Shown one piece after another: positions 43,211-55,154 of a stretch of 64,000 nt of DNA. The notes under the pieces are model-generated. The model ran no database searches, was not told the DNA's origin, and was given only the letters and a program-made list of their open reading frames with translations. A program made the position numbers and the translations under genes. Location of the stretch: positions 339,140,966 through 339,204,965 of the forward strand of contig NC_085140.1 of NCBI RefSeq assembly GCF_024139115.2, written 5' to 3'. This stretch comes from Armigeres subalbatus. Taxonomy: Eukaryota > Arthropoda > Insecta > Diptera > Culicidae. Each line of letters opens with the position of its first letter. Within the stretch, counting starts at the first letter, position 1.

Positions 43211-43537
43211 ATGTTATTATTTCTGTTATTAAAACTGAATGAAACATGTACTTCTTGCCAGAAAAACGAAAAACATAAAAAAAAATGTTTAATAAACGGC
43301 AATAAAATGTTCAATAAAAACCACCAGCATGGTTCGGTCCAGTCTAAGATGTTTTCGGGTGGAAAACATTCTCGATACTCTGGGCATAGTTTATTCATTG
43401 TCAGGCATAGAAAAGCTTTCAATAACTGTGTAATTGCTAATGCTAGTTGGGAACTAACAGAAAACACTAAGGGTCAACCTATTTTGATTTCCCCAAACCT
43501 TCAACAGATTGTATTGAACATATCGAATTATAAGTAG
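43211..43537 (+). CDS. Uncharacterised open frame, 108 codons
   Basis: This is one of few plus-strand frames of this length outside repeats. The peptide begins MLLFLLLKLNETCTSCQKNEKHKKK, has a Lys/His-rich segment and a CxxC pair, then SGHSLFIVRHRKAFNNCV and ends NLQQIVLNISNYK. No family recognised and no signal-peptide-like layout beyond the short hydrophobic start. An overlapping frame at 42966-43187 lies just upstream in another phase. It may be chance, a remnant, or an exon fragment. Confidence 0.15.
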   Translation: MLLFLLLKLNETCTSCQKNEKHKKKCLINGNKMFNKNHQHGSVQSKMFSGGKHSRYSGHSLFIVRHRKAFNNCVIANASWELTENTKGQPILISPNLQQIVLNISNYK

Positions 43538-43619
43538 GAAGGAGGTCCATTTGGGCAGCAACTCCCATTCTCGTCCGTATTATTAGTAATTTTATCGACA
43601 ATGTGGCAGCATACATCTA

Positions 43620-44260
43620 TTCGCGGGGAAGTCCATTCGGCCGAAAGCCATTTGGCCGAATGCCCTAGGCTGAAAGTTGTTTGGCCAAATATACCATTTG
43701 CCCGAACAAACCATTAGGCCGAAAGGGTCGTTTGGCCAAAAAAGTCATTTGGCCGAAAGAGTCGTTTGGCCGAAAGGGCCATTTGGCCGAAAGGGTCGTT
43801 TCGCCGAAAGGGTCGTTTGGCAGAAAGGGTTGTTTGGCCGAAAGAGTCATTAAGCCGAAAGGGTATTTGGCAGAAAAGGGTCATTAGACCGAAAGGGTCA
43901 TTTGGCCAAAATGGGCCATTTGGCCGAAAGGGTCATTTGGCCAAAATGGTCATTGGCCGAAAGGGTCGTTTGGCCGAAAGGGTCAAACTCCTCATTTCGG
44001 CCAAAGAACCCTTTCGGCCAAACCCGGCCAAATGACCCTTTCAGCCAAACAACCCTTTCTGCCAAACGACCCTTTCGGCGAAATGACTCTTTCGGTCAAA
44101 TGACCCTTTCGGCTAAATAACCCTTTAGGTCAAATGACTCTTTCGGCCAAACGACCCTTTCGGCCAGATGTGTTTCGGCCTAATGATTTGTTCGGTCTAG
44201 TGGCATTCGGCCAAATGGCTTTCAGCCGAATGAGCTTCGGCCAAACGACCCTTCCCCTCT
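43620..44260. repeat. 17-bp GGCC satellite, orientation reverses mid-array
   Basis: Units of TTTGGCCGAAAGGGTCG (17 bp, with variants) run from about 43630 to 43985. From about 44000 to 44250 the units are the reverse complement, GACCCTTTCGGCCAAA. The array is therefore one large imperfect palindrome of about 640 bp. Open frames here are repeat artefacts. The motif is related to GGCCTAATGACC at 19.6 kb. Confidence 0.95.
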
Positions 44261-45890
44261 ATTCGCAATGAAATAAATATTGAAGTAAATCTAATAGCTC
44301 TCACCATGCTGCTCTATAAAAATGTCACTTCTCGCTTTCTTTCATTTCTGTATAGCCGGAAGATTTATTCAAATCAGAACTTTTAAAAAAATGAAGGGGG
44401 ATTGAAACATGATCGAACAGGGTAAAATGGTTTTGAAAACTTGCTTTAACCTTCCAGCGAGCACACGGCTTGGGATTTCGCTGCATAATGTATTTACAAT
44501 TGTTTTTTTTATGCGCAATACCACGATAGAACGCAGATCAGTTTGAGGAACAGTAAGGAAATGTTGCTTTCATACGTTTGTCGTTTAGGGAAACGAGTTC
44601 CGCGCCCTCTTGAATTATACGCATGGATTATGGATTATGTTGAGTAGATTCTTCTAGCCTTTTTAAAACTTTTATTGAGTTATAAAACTAAGCTGTGCTG
44701 CTATCGTGTAATGCTGCATGTAGGATTAGATTAATACCTTATCTCATCATATGATGCACCATGCCAGTACCCATTAGGCACCCAAACTGTAAGCCTCACC
44801 TACATAGTTTTATTTTATTTCCCCGCCACTTTCCCTCACACCAAAAACTCATTTGAGCTTCCTGGTAATGGACGCAACTATCTCAGCTCATAATCTAGCA
44901 ACACAAATAATCCAAAAAAATCTGAGCCGAGAGAAATTATAATGGTGCAAAAAGAAATAAGTCCGAAAAACACATGAAATTAAGGTAAACGGACACCCAG
45001 TGGAAGTATTCTCCTTTTAAGGGATTCTTGGAACAAAATGCTACTACTATTACTAATGAAACTAAACTACTTTGAAATATACACAAATTTTACTAATGGA
45101 CAAAATGTCCAGAAATTATTACTTAAAATAGATTATATAAATTAATAATGAACTATACTGCCTAAAAAGATGCTGTGGTTACTGCTTCTGGACTTCTCTC
45201 ATAGCTCCTATGTTTTTTTAAACTAGTTTTAGTTACTAATTATCTAATACATGCGTACAATTCTTAGACTAGGTGTTCCGTGTTTTCTTAACACTATCAT
45301 CCTTATTTGCTGTGTTATATTTTAAGTTATTATTAATACATTTCAATTGCCTCTGGCAGTTAGATTTTTTCCTCTGGTTGAATTGAACCATGTAGGAATT
45401 ACAATGTTTTCAACTTAAACTAAACTTAACCTATTTTATACTAAGATTGCAAGTCCTATGTTCATCCCATGAAAAACAAAGCAATTAAATGAAAGGAAAC
45501 GGAAATCAAGTGATATTTAAAATGCTGTGGGAATTGATGTAGACCGAGAAATTAAAGAAACTCATTCGCGTAAAAAACGACCCCAGTGTATTGAATGAAT
45601 GGTTGCTTTAGCCGTTAATAGGCAAACTCATTTTTATTAGACCATAATGGCTAATATGTTGGACATTCAGTCAGCAAGTCCATTATTGTACTAAAATGAG
45701 CACAAGGACATTCTATTGATATGATGCAGGTAATATTTTGAAATGACCAGTTCAGTTATCGAACTTAAATGCTTCACGATTCGAACACTTCGTGATAAAC
45801 ATTCGTAAAATTCGAATTTCAATAGATTTGCAATCGATAATATCAATTGAAACAATTCAATAATCAGCATGACAAACCTCATTTTTTTTA
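44261..45890. other. No gene recognised
   Basis: AT-rich sequence without coding signature or clear repeats, apart from the short CCCATGAAAAACAAAGCAAT match at 45467 to the dispersed repeat at 17220. Confidence 0.4.
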
Positions 45891-46600
45891 ACAATGCACA
45901 TATGTGCAATTCAGTCGGACCTTCTCCATGATACCATTTCGATCGACCATGTACCCCACCAAGCCCCATTGTCCAAGGCCGGCAGTCTTTTATCTATTTC
46001 CAACATCTCATTAATCAATTGTCTCTGGGAACGCGCGCGCGCGCACCCGCCGCGACCGGTAACTGTTTCCCGCTCCCAACAGCACGACCATCGTGCCGCC
46101 ACTCAACTTCGCACCCGCTCGGGATTTTGAATGCTGCTCGCTCGCTGTTGTGTAGCTTGCGATGACTGTCAGTTGCAACTTCAGCAATTGGTTCAATTGA
46201 AATACCCCGCCAGCAGCGAGTACCTCCGTTAGAACGTCGGCGTACAACGCCGACAGAACAAAACAATCGCTTTCCAAACGTCCTTCTAAGGCCCTCGGGC
46301 CCGGACTGGGGCCTCACGTCTCCGGCTCGCACACGTCACCGAGCTGACTGAGAACAAGCTAGATAAATATGGCAAGGCGGCGTTGTTGCCACTAGCGAAT
46401 GTGCAAATGTGCACTTGGGCGACGAGAAATCCGAAATCGAATCTGCATACCAACCAATGTCTTAAGGTGAAGTGATTGGATTTATTTTCGATTTGCTTGT
46501 TTCCATGATCAAACAGCAAGACTACAACCAAGCCATGAAAGAGTTGTCGGGTGGAGGAAGGGGACGTATAGATCGTGAACAAGTGTGATTGTTTCCTTCA
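45891..46600. other. GC/CpG-rich island with a (GC)n run; possible promoter or first-exon region
   Basis: Composition rises sharply, with ACGCGCGCGCGCGCACC at about 46031-46047 and many CpGs to about 46340. None of the repeats found elsewhere in the window occurs here. Overlapping minus-strand frames (46011-46582) have no known motif. This is the most promoter-like stretch in the window by composition, but no core promoter element can be assigned. Confidence 0.3.
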
Positions 46601-47890
46601 TATCCCAACAGAACTGGACTACCTTTGCAATGTCGACAGAATCTATGAGTCATTTCGAATGTACTGGATAAATGTAGGGTACTTGCTCTATTAATAAGAA
46701 CTTACTCCGATATCAATAGTACTCAGAAAGGGAACGATATTGGCTTAAACTCTGTCGTTTTTTTGCTGTTGCATTTATGAGAGCTCACTTCTATTTTATC
46801 AAGTTTTCAAACTTTGAACAATTGTTATATTTTGCGATAAAAATGCTGAAAACGAAGGATAGGGGAACTGGGGGTAGAACGTCCACGTTAAGGAAAATGC
46901 CGTTTTTATCAATGAAAACCACCAGTTCAGCATGTTTTCACCAGCGAAAACTGAAGAACAGCTTATCTACTACTGACTACCGATGACAGTTATCTAATTC
47001 AGCATTTTATTGTACAGAAATTTGATTTTTACAAATGATGCAAACAAATGATTTTGAAATTATGCGGGGTGTGATGCGCCAGTGCGGCAGTGCCATTTCC
47101 GGCTGTTGCAGTCTTGTAACGCAGCAAAAATAAGTTTATTTCTGTATCTGACGGTTTCGGTAATTTATTTTACCTTTTTCAAGGATTAGATGTACAAATA
47201 AAAAATCTTCCAATCCTTGAAAAAGGTTAAATTTTCAAAATGTTGGATGCTGAATTGAACTCGTTTTTGCCGCTTTACAAAACTGCAACAGCCAAAAACT
47301 ACACGTTTTTCAGAGTTTTGGGAGTATTTTTTACTAACCCGAACGTGTGATCTTTAGCTTTCTGACATGGTCCCAAAAGATGCATGACCTTTCTAAAAGG
47401 ATTATCAAGGCATCCCCAGAGATTTCAAGGAGAGGCAACTAAAATGTGAAAGAACTTGTTATTCTTTCAGATAGATTTATTGCTAAGTTCCTTTAAAACG
47501 TACCAAAGTTTTTGAGAGTCCTAAGACATCTCTAATTTTTTTAAGTCAGCGCTGGGCCTCGATGAACATTATTTGTAATGTTTAAGTCGTCAATGGATCT
47601 GTTGAAATAGCTGTAGGCCAGTTTGTGAACAGTATACATGAGTTGGGTCGATTGTTGAGCGAGAACGATAACTTTTTTTGTGTTTTGACTATAAAAATAG
47701 AAAAAAAAGTTAGCCCCCCTAGAATTTTTCGTTAGTTACGCCAATGATCGTAGTCTAAAAAATCCTCAATTTGTTCCGTTTTTTCATTGTTTCTTCCAAG
47801 CTCCAAGATATTATTCAATCAAATTTAATATTTTATGCAGGAATCTAAAATCAAATACATAGAAAGTGATTTTTGTGCCTTTATTAGAGA
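46601..47890. other. No gene recognised
   Basis: AATCCTTGAAAAAGG recurs in both orientations around 47175-47230 (a short inverted repeat). Otherwise nothing is recognisable. Confidence 0.35.
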
Positions 47891-47910
47891 GATTTGCAGC
47901 TCTCAGCTAG

Positions 47911-49150
47911 CTAGACGAATTCCTCGACCACCTCGAAGGTATCCCCGTCAATCGTAACACTGCTTCTCAGGCGGGCTCTGTCGCGCTCGGTTCCGCCCAC
48001 AAGCATGTACTTTGTCTTTGACGCCACCAGTCCAACTTTTGTTACTTCACGTTTCAGGTGGGTGTACAGTTCTACCACCTTTGCAAATGTTCGGCCGACA
48101 ATGTTCATGTCATCCACGAAACAAATAAATTGACTGGATCTGTTGAAAATCGTACCCTGGCTGTTAAACCAGGCTGTCCGCATGACACCTTCTAGCTTAA
48201 TGTTGAACAACATGCACGAAAGTCCATCACCTTGTTATAGTCCCCAACGCGATTCGAACGAACTGGAGTGTTCTCCCGGAATCTTCACACAGTTTTGCAC
48301 ACCATCCACCGTTGCTTTGATCAGTCTGGTAAGCTTCCCAGGGAAGCTGTTCTCGTCCATAATTTTCCATAGCGCTACATGGTCTATACTGTCGTATGCC
48401 GCCTTGAATTCAACAAACAGGTGATGCGTTGGGACCTGGTATTCACGGCATTTTTAAAGGATTTGTCGTACAGTAAAGATCTGGTCCGTTGTCGAGCGGC
48501 CGTCAACTAATGCTGAACTGACGAGGTCATCTCCTCCGCTGCCTTGACTTTCACTGCCTGTACTCTCAGCGCCATTCAAATGTTCCTCGTAGTGCTGCTT
48601 CCACCTTTCGATCACCACACGTTCATCCGTCAAGATGCTTCCATCCTTTTCCTGGTACATTTCGGCTCGCGGCACGAAGCCTTTGCGGGATGCGTTGAGC
48701 TTCTGGTAGAACTTGCGTGTTTCTTGAGAACGGCATAGCTGTTCCATCTCCTCGCACTCCGCTTCTTCCAGGCGGCGTTTCTTTTCCTGAAAAAGGCGGG
48801 TCTGCTATCTCCGCTTCCGTCTATAACGTTCCACGTTCTTCCGGGTACCTTGCTGCAGCGCGACCTCCCGCGCTGCGTTCTTCTCCTTCAGAATCTGTCG
48901 GCACTCTTCGTCGAACCAATCGTTCCGTCGACTTCGTCCCATATACCCGACGTTGTTCTCCACTGCGTCGTTAATGGCTGCTTTGACTGTATTCCAGCAG
49001 TCCTCAAGAAGAGCCCCATCGAGCTCACCCTCTTCCGGCAACGCTGCCTCGAGATGCTGCGCGTATGCAGTGGTGACATCAGGTTGCTTCAGTCGCTCTA
49101 GGTCGTACCGCGGCGGTCGTCGAACGATCGAATGTAAGCCACCATTACAG
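47911..49150 (-). pseudogene. RTE-clade (JAM1-like) LINE ORF2 remnant
   Basis: Minus-strand order: LPEEGELDGALLEDCWNTVK (about 49040, after the endonuclease), RRNDWFDEECRQILKEKNAA, the basic VERYRRKRR, RKFYQKLNASRKGFVPRAEM, ERWKQHYEEHLNGAES, then VDGRSTTDQIFTVRQIL, AAYDSIDHVALWKIM, QGDGLSCMLFNIKLEGVMR, ICFVDDMNIVGRT (the YADD-type box) and SKTKYMLVGGTERDRARL, ending at EVVEEFV near 47911. Frameshifts lie near 48450, 48230 and 48800. A stretch before VDGRSTTDQ that should hold the first RT blocks is deleted. The C-terminal blocks seen at 21.3 kb are absent. Confidence 0.88.
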
Positions 49151-49589
49151 CTAGATGAAGCACTCTAAAATAATTCTGGTTAGATAGCAAACCCCTAGTA
49201 ATGTGTAAATTAGTAGAATTCAATAATTATGTTCAAGATTTTTGATACTAACTGTATTCCGCCAAAGGGCATTCCATTCTAAATCAGTTTCAGTTGGAAG
49301 AAAGAAAACCCAGCATCGAGATTCTGTGTACACTACAATCCGAATCAATAATTAAGAAATCTAGAACGATCGAAACGAACGAATCTACGATCGAACGATC
49401 GAACAAAATCTAGAAACGATTAAAGACTTGTATTAGCTGACTGGAATGGCTCTAGTTCTGATTAAAAAACAAACAGAGCACTATTCAATTACTTTCAAAT
49501 TTAATTAGTTTAAATGTTATACGTATTTCTCACATGGCTGTAAATTTTGAAATGTTTTTTTTTAATTTAGCAAAGAATTTTTTTTATCG

Positions 49590-49685
49590 GGTATATGTTT
49601 CATTCGAGTGAATGTTATTCGGGTAAATGTTGTATTCGGGTAAATGCCTTTCGGGTATATGTTACTTTCGGGTAAACGCCGTTTG
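49590..49685. repeat. Short tandem repeat (TTCGGGTAAATGTTG-type, about 17-21 bp)
   Basis: TTCGAGTGAATGTTATTCGG, then TTCGGGTAAATG, TTTCGGGTATATGTTA and TTTCGGGTAAACG: about five diverged units. Confidence 0.7.
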
Positions 49686-49909
49686 TTGGGGACATTGTGA
49701 ACACAACAGTCAAAGTCAGTCAACGAGTTTTGAGTCGAATGGCCTCGAACTCTCCGTCTTTCCCGTAATGCTGGGTAGACACCTTTACGTGGTGTGTTAC
49801 GGGTAAGATCTACCACGGTCACATTGCCAGCTACAGACAAATCCTGACCCAACGGAAATCTTCCCCAATTTCCAATTCCGTAATACTTATGAAATTGTCG
49901 GTAAGTCAT
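49686..49909 (-). CDS. Uncharacterised partial open frame
   Basis: Minus-strand frame beginning MTYRQFHKYYGIGNWGRFPL with LSVAGNVTVVDLTRNTPRK and a basic RERRRVRGHS segment, then DFDCCVHNVPNKR, before running into the tandem repeat. The composition looks protein-like, but I recognise no domain. The phrase ATGGCCTCGAACTCTCCGTC recurs near 50577, suggesting an old repeat. It may be a remnant of an LTR element. Confidence 0.2.
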
Positions 49910-52900
49910 TAAGTAAATACTAAACTAATCCTTCCTTCCAACTTCCTAGATGCTTCCCGACCGCAAATAGTAATACTCATGTCCTTGTAATGTTTTTCTT
50001 AGATTGGAATCAAGGATTAAACCCCCCTTGATTTCTGATAGCAGTCTGGAAAAGCATTTCAAAAATAACAGGAGTATCATTAAAGTGTCTAATCTTCTAA
50101 TATTGCGCTAGTGCTTCTATTGTTTATTTTCAGAATTGTCATCACATCTGTCATCGAGGAAAGAAGCTGACGTTATCGTCAACTAATGATGATTTCCTTT
50201 TTATTAAAGTGAACGTGGTTACTCTGAACACGACGTCAACCATTATTTGCCGAATGGAGCATTTCATAACTTTTAAATAGCTTCGCTCCCAACGAAAAAC
50301 TCAATTATATAATATTTGATTACTTTTTATACTACTGGAAGTGTTTAGTACGGGAGGTTCACGTTTTCTTCCTTTCCCCTTGACTTCATGGTATGGATCG
50401 ACTTTAAGGGTTTAAAAATTCTGAAGTCGCTCAGTATCTAGAACTCTTCTCTGCGGTACATACTGCGTAGTGGGCCTGGTCATATGAAAAGAAAAATGAC
50501 GGAATTTAGAAACAGTCATTTTCCAGGATGCTTTCAAGTATTGGCTGCGCAAGTATGAGGTTAGATTAGATTAGAATGGCCTCGAACTCTCCGTCTCTCT
50601 CCGGTGCTCTCCGTCATCCTCCATCGGAACTAGCCGGTGAAGTGGCTAAAACATGAATTTTGCTCTATACCGTAGATTCGATTCTGGTTTAAGAACCTTA
50701 AACCCTCCTGCCCTCCGAAATTTTAGATGATTTGGCCAGAAGATAACTGAGCACAAGTTAATTTATTCTTGAGCATGAGCAATGAGCATGATTAACCGTT
50801 TACGGTGACTACTCTGTTATTGAGCAAGTTATTTTTGTCTTTAAGTTACACTATATGGCCGATTAGGCGAATTGCAGTAAATTAATGATTTTGTGTGTTA
50901 CTTCTACGCAGAGTGTAAAATAATCGAAATTTTTTGGTGAATTCCATTTCTCTTCATTTGTCAGTTCACTTCCGACACATTCATAGTCGGGTCTGGACAG
51001 TCAATATTCAGTTGAATATTAGTCATTGAATATTTATGCACATTTTACAAATTGATAAATTATCTGAAATCTGAACATGTTTAAAATTAGTAAAGTAATG
51101 TATCACATAGAACTGAATCCGATTTTCATCCGCGAGGCACTTTCAACGGTAAACAACAACATAAACAATGCTAATTATGTTTTTTTCTGCACATAGTAAA
51201 CACACTCAGTGACAGTCGAATGAATGAGTTCGTGGAGTAGTCGTCTGACTATGTCATTCTATGTTTTGAATATTCATGCGATGTTTGTCAATATTCGGAC
51301 CGAAGTTGCTTCATGAAGATGAATAGTTTAAGCTCTGTCTACGTAAAGTTAAACGACTTACAATGATATGGAAATGCTAATATCATCTTCCAAACTTAGA
51401 CGTACTCGTCGATAGAAAATCCTTCCGCACGCGATGGCATATGAGCAAATCAAACCACCTTTCTTTTGCCAGTGGAGATATATCAGCTTCCACAGTGATA
51501 TTCTTCCCTCCCCCTTCATACGGGAGCTTGGCAGAAGGAAGGTCGTGTGATATGTGCCATCACAAAGAATTGTAGCGCTTTTTGGTTACTTGGGAAAATG
51601 TTATTAAGCATCGCCACTGGCGTAAAAAACCAACATCTGTCTATATTTGATATAAAACATGATACTCGTTCATTTTTAGCATTGCGCTCAGTGAGCTATC
51701 AGATGAAAATATATAACACAATTAACAATAACTTGTATTGCAAATTAGTAACATGTATTTTGGTTTCTTTTTAATTACAGGTACGTCAAAATAAGGTCCG
51801 TTCTCATCATTATTGGTCATTAGTAAGTTTCAAATTTATCCATAAGACATATTTTATCATTATGTTAAATTAATATTGGCAAAAGAAAATCGTTTTTTTT
51901 ATTTCAATAATACATTTGATTACCATAATCTCACCAGTAAGAAATACAATCAATAATCCCAAATATATTCGATCGCCCATGATTATGTTTATTAAGTCTC
52001 GCAAATCACCCACTCCCTCCGTGAAGTCGTTTCTCCTCAACGAAACGCGGCGAAACAAGTTGCTCGAAGGAAAACGAAAGCTCCCGTTGTAGCCTGGCTC
52101 TTCGTTCCAGTTTCTAAGATTCCCACCATTGATCACCAGCCAGTCAGTGTGGTCGCACCGAGTGCAGCCCATATATTTCCGTTATGGTCTAGTTATTGAC
52201 ATTTAAATTTCTCACTTTTACCTTCAATCCAAACACCGGGCTACCGCCCATAACACCTGAGGAGCTTGAGCCGTGCGCTGCGCTGGCCCGAAGCAAAAAG
52301 GAGAATTATAAACGAAACACATGCAAATGCGCCGCGGGCGAGAAAACAACCTACGCTGACGACGACCACGAAGCACAATGGGATGGATTCAAATAAAATG
52401 GTAAAAATAGTGGTTATCGTGCATATTAGGAAGGTATAACAAGTTTGCATGAAATGAAATACTGTATATTTAACAGTTTATTATAATGACAAACATTTTT
52501 TTGTTCGCAAACGCGCAAGCACTTTGAATTGCTCTATGAGTATTTCATGAAAATGTTTGTATGAGTTTTATCCTCAGCCATTGTTTGCACTTAAAACCCG
52601 TTCATTTTAATTAAACTTGTCCCATTATGCAATGGACCGAAGAACGATCGCAAAGTGAACCTGTGTTGCAATTACGAGCAATCATATTAATTGCATCAAC
52701 TCCCTCCTTCCATGTCATTCGCCTTCAACCAAACCGCGGAACGGATGGCGACGACGACGCTGTACACTTGACTTTTGAACGTCCGATATCCGTTTTCTTT
52801 TTCAAGTGCAACAAGTTCACTACCAGCCAGGGAACACCGCCAGACACTACACATCCATTTCGCAGTATCAACGGCATCATCGGGTGGAGCAGTGCAAATC

Positions 52901-53990
52901 CGCTCATTCTGCTGCACGCGATCCAATGCAGTTCACTCGGCCGTATATGTAAATTAACGGCTTACCCAGCTCCGGAGGAGAGCTGCGCGTCCTTGGCCGG
53001 CTCTCCATCGATCGGTTGAATAGGCTCAGCTCGGATGAAAAACGATGCAACCTGAGGGCCGAAGTGCGGCTTGTTGGCTAATCTGATTATTCAAATTACA
53101 CACAATATTTGCGGAAATAAACTTCGTCAACATGCGAAAGCGACGCAAATCAGGGGTTCGTTGTTAAGCCTCCCATTGAGGTCTTTTGTTAATGGGATAG
53201 AGACTTGGATAGAGATGAATGACGTTCAACGCACGCATAAGTTAAACCTCAACAAGCTCAAAGAAGACTATTCCTTATGAGTATGATCTCCTGTTTGCTT
53301 TTCAAGATATGTAAATCTCAATTGGAGTACGGTGATATCTTTACACAATCATATAAGTCCATTGCTCAAGACTTGATTCTTATTTCTACTTTAACGAAAT
53401 AGGTAATGAGAATATCCCTTAAAATAGTTAAAAAAAACTTTTCGGAAACATCACAACTTTAAGATCCAATAATTTTATTCTGAAATTCAAAATCAATGGA
53501 GAAATTTGAAGACGTATCGTGAAAGGAAGCAAGATGAATGTCGCTTTAGCGTGATTATTAAAGTACAGCTAGGCTTCAAACAGAATAGAGAATTGCCTAT
53601 TGCACATGCCAGCCAATTTCTATTAGGAATCACAAATTAGTCAAACTTTGAATCCCATGTTTTTCTTTGGAAACTCTACAGGATTCGGAATTCCTGCAGC
53701 GGCTTTTTTACCTGGATCGTTTTTTACGCGAACTTTGTACGTAATATCAGGGTTAATGCTGTTTTTTACGCGGATTTTCCCTAGAAGTTTTTACACGGTT
53801 GATTTTTGTTGACGTCGTTTTTCAAGCAAATTTTAAAATATATTAAAAATAAATGCCAGCTCTTTAGCTCTTTCATGACCTTGGCCTTGACCTTGGTCAA
53901 CGCTTACTCCTTTTTGACCACAACATTTTTGGACTAGATCCTCGGTTTTAGATCCGCCAAAAAAATGTTCTATCGATCGGTATTGCCGGT
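49910..53990. other. Repeat-poor stretch; no gene recognised
   Basis: No transposon signature or tandem array is visible. The GC-richer islands at 52200-52400 and 52700-53050 have overlapping frames on both strands without known motifs. A cluster of TTTTTTACGCG phrases occurs at 53710-53790. This may be host intergenic or intronic sequence. Confidence 0.4.
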
Positions 53991-54009
53991 GTTCAGTAGG
54001 GAAGAACAG

Positions 54010-54295
54010 TTCAAAATGCACCTTGGCATTACATCCCCAACAGGGTCATTGCCGTCTCGCTGCTTAGTGTTCATTCAGCACTTCCACAGTTATTACCCAC
54101 GAGGAATTTTTGCATTCGTATATCATGGGGCTAACACAATATGTAATACTTTTTTCACACGATGATACTTTTATGACCAGGAAAGTCGAGACAATTTCCA
54201 AACCGAAAATTGCCTAGAACGGCACCGGGAATCGAACCCAGCCACCCTCAGCATGGTCTTGCTTCATAGTGTCCAGGACGCACCGCAGTAAGCTT
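54010..54295 (-). mobile_element. Feilai-like tRNA-derived SINE
   Basis: On the minus strand the head reads GGTGCGTCCTGGACAC, then CATGCTGAGGGTGGCTGGG and the B-box GGGTTCGATTCCCGG (54226-54241). The body follows: CAATTTTCGGTTTGGAAATT, GTCTCGACTTTCCTGG, ATAAAAGTATCATCGTG, GAATGCAAAAATTCC, AATAACTGTGGAAGTGCT and GAATGAACACTAAGCAGCGA, ending GGGGATGTAATGCCAAGG. This order matches what I recall of the Aedes Feilai SINE. It is transcribed by pol III from internal boxes and depends on a LINE for mobility. The tail and TSD are not clear. Confidence 0.8.
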
Positions 54296-54861
54296 CTCGG
54301 GAGATTCTTCCAGTCCCTCTATCTTAGTCGCGCCATTTGATGCCAGCGTTCATCTAAATCGTCCTGGCCCTGAGTTTAGATGTGAATTGGAAATCTCCTA
54401 GCATGGTATTCCAGGCAAGTACCTATGCAACAATGAACATACGCTGCCTGATACGGATCTAACTTCCAGCAGTTCTTCGCTAGTCTCATCAACCCGGTCG
54501 ATCGATCGCGACACCGATAATGTCTTGATTTACTACCAAAACGTAGGCGGTATCAACTCAGAAGTAGATAGCTATCGTCTAGTAGCATCAGCTCAGTGCT
54601 ACGATGTTAGTGTCCTGATCGAAACTTGGCTTGATGATCGCACACTCTCGAGCCAAGTGTTTGGTACTGAATACGAAGCGTATCGGTGTGACCGAAATCC
54701 TGAAAATAGTAGAAAATCTATTGGTGGCGTTGTCGTCATTGCAGTACGGCGTGGTTTAAAGGCAAAGTTAATTGGAAATGCCACGTGGCAATGTTTGGAG
54801 CAAGTCTGGATATCCATCCAACTGAAGAAATGCGCCATTTTCCTTTTTGCCGTGTACATTA

Positions 54862-55018
54862 GAGTGGTTCAAAAAATCGATTTTGCTCCACAGCGCTCAT
54901 CCTATTCTGTATTATGTTCTGAGTGTCCTCTGAAAATTTGAGCTCATTTGGATTAAAATTGATTTAGCACAAGCCGTTTGAAGTTTGCATGCAAATTAGT
55001 ATCGGGGATTTATTTTTC
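54862..55018. mobile_element. MITE-type repeat inserted in the CR1 endonuclease
   Basis: AGAGTGGTTCAAAAAATCGA starts abruptly in the endonuclease and runs through CACAGCGCTCATCCTATTCT to about 55018, where endonuclease coding resumes. I recall AGGGTGGTTCAAAAAATCGA as the start of a dispersed mosquito repeat. Terminal repeats are not evident in this short copy. Confidence 0.6.
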
Positions 55019-55154
55019 ATTATATTGTTAATGACGCTTCCAAATACGGTCAGTATTTCACTCGCATGCTTTGCATCTTCTCGATGACTACAGCACAGCT
55101 ATGCTATCTCAAATCAATCATGTAGTGAATGATAATCAACGTTGCTGGGACTTA

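Noticed and set aside
43665..44120. Frames with repeated WPKGSFGRKG-type peptide
   Set aside because: Translation of the 17-bp GGCC satellite.
49562..49909. Host gene exon on the minus strand
   Set aside because: The frame looks protein-like, but it ends in a tandem repeat, and part of the sequence recurs at 50577; kept only as a low-confidence entry.
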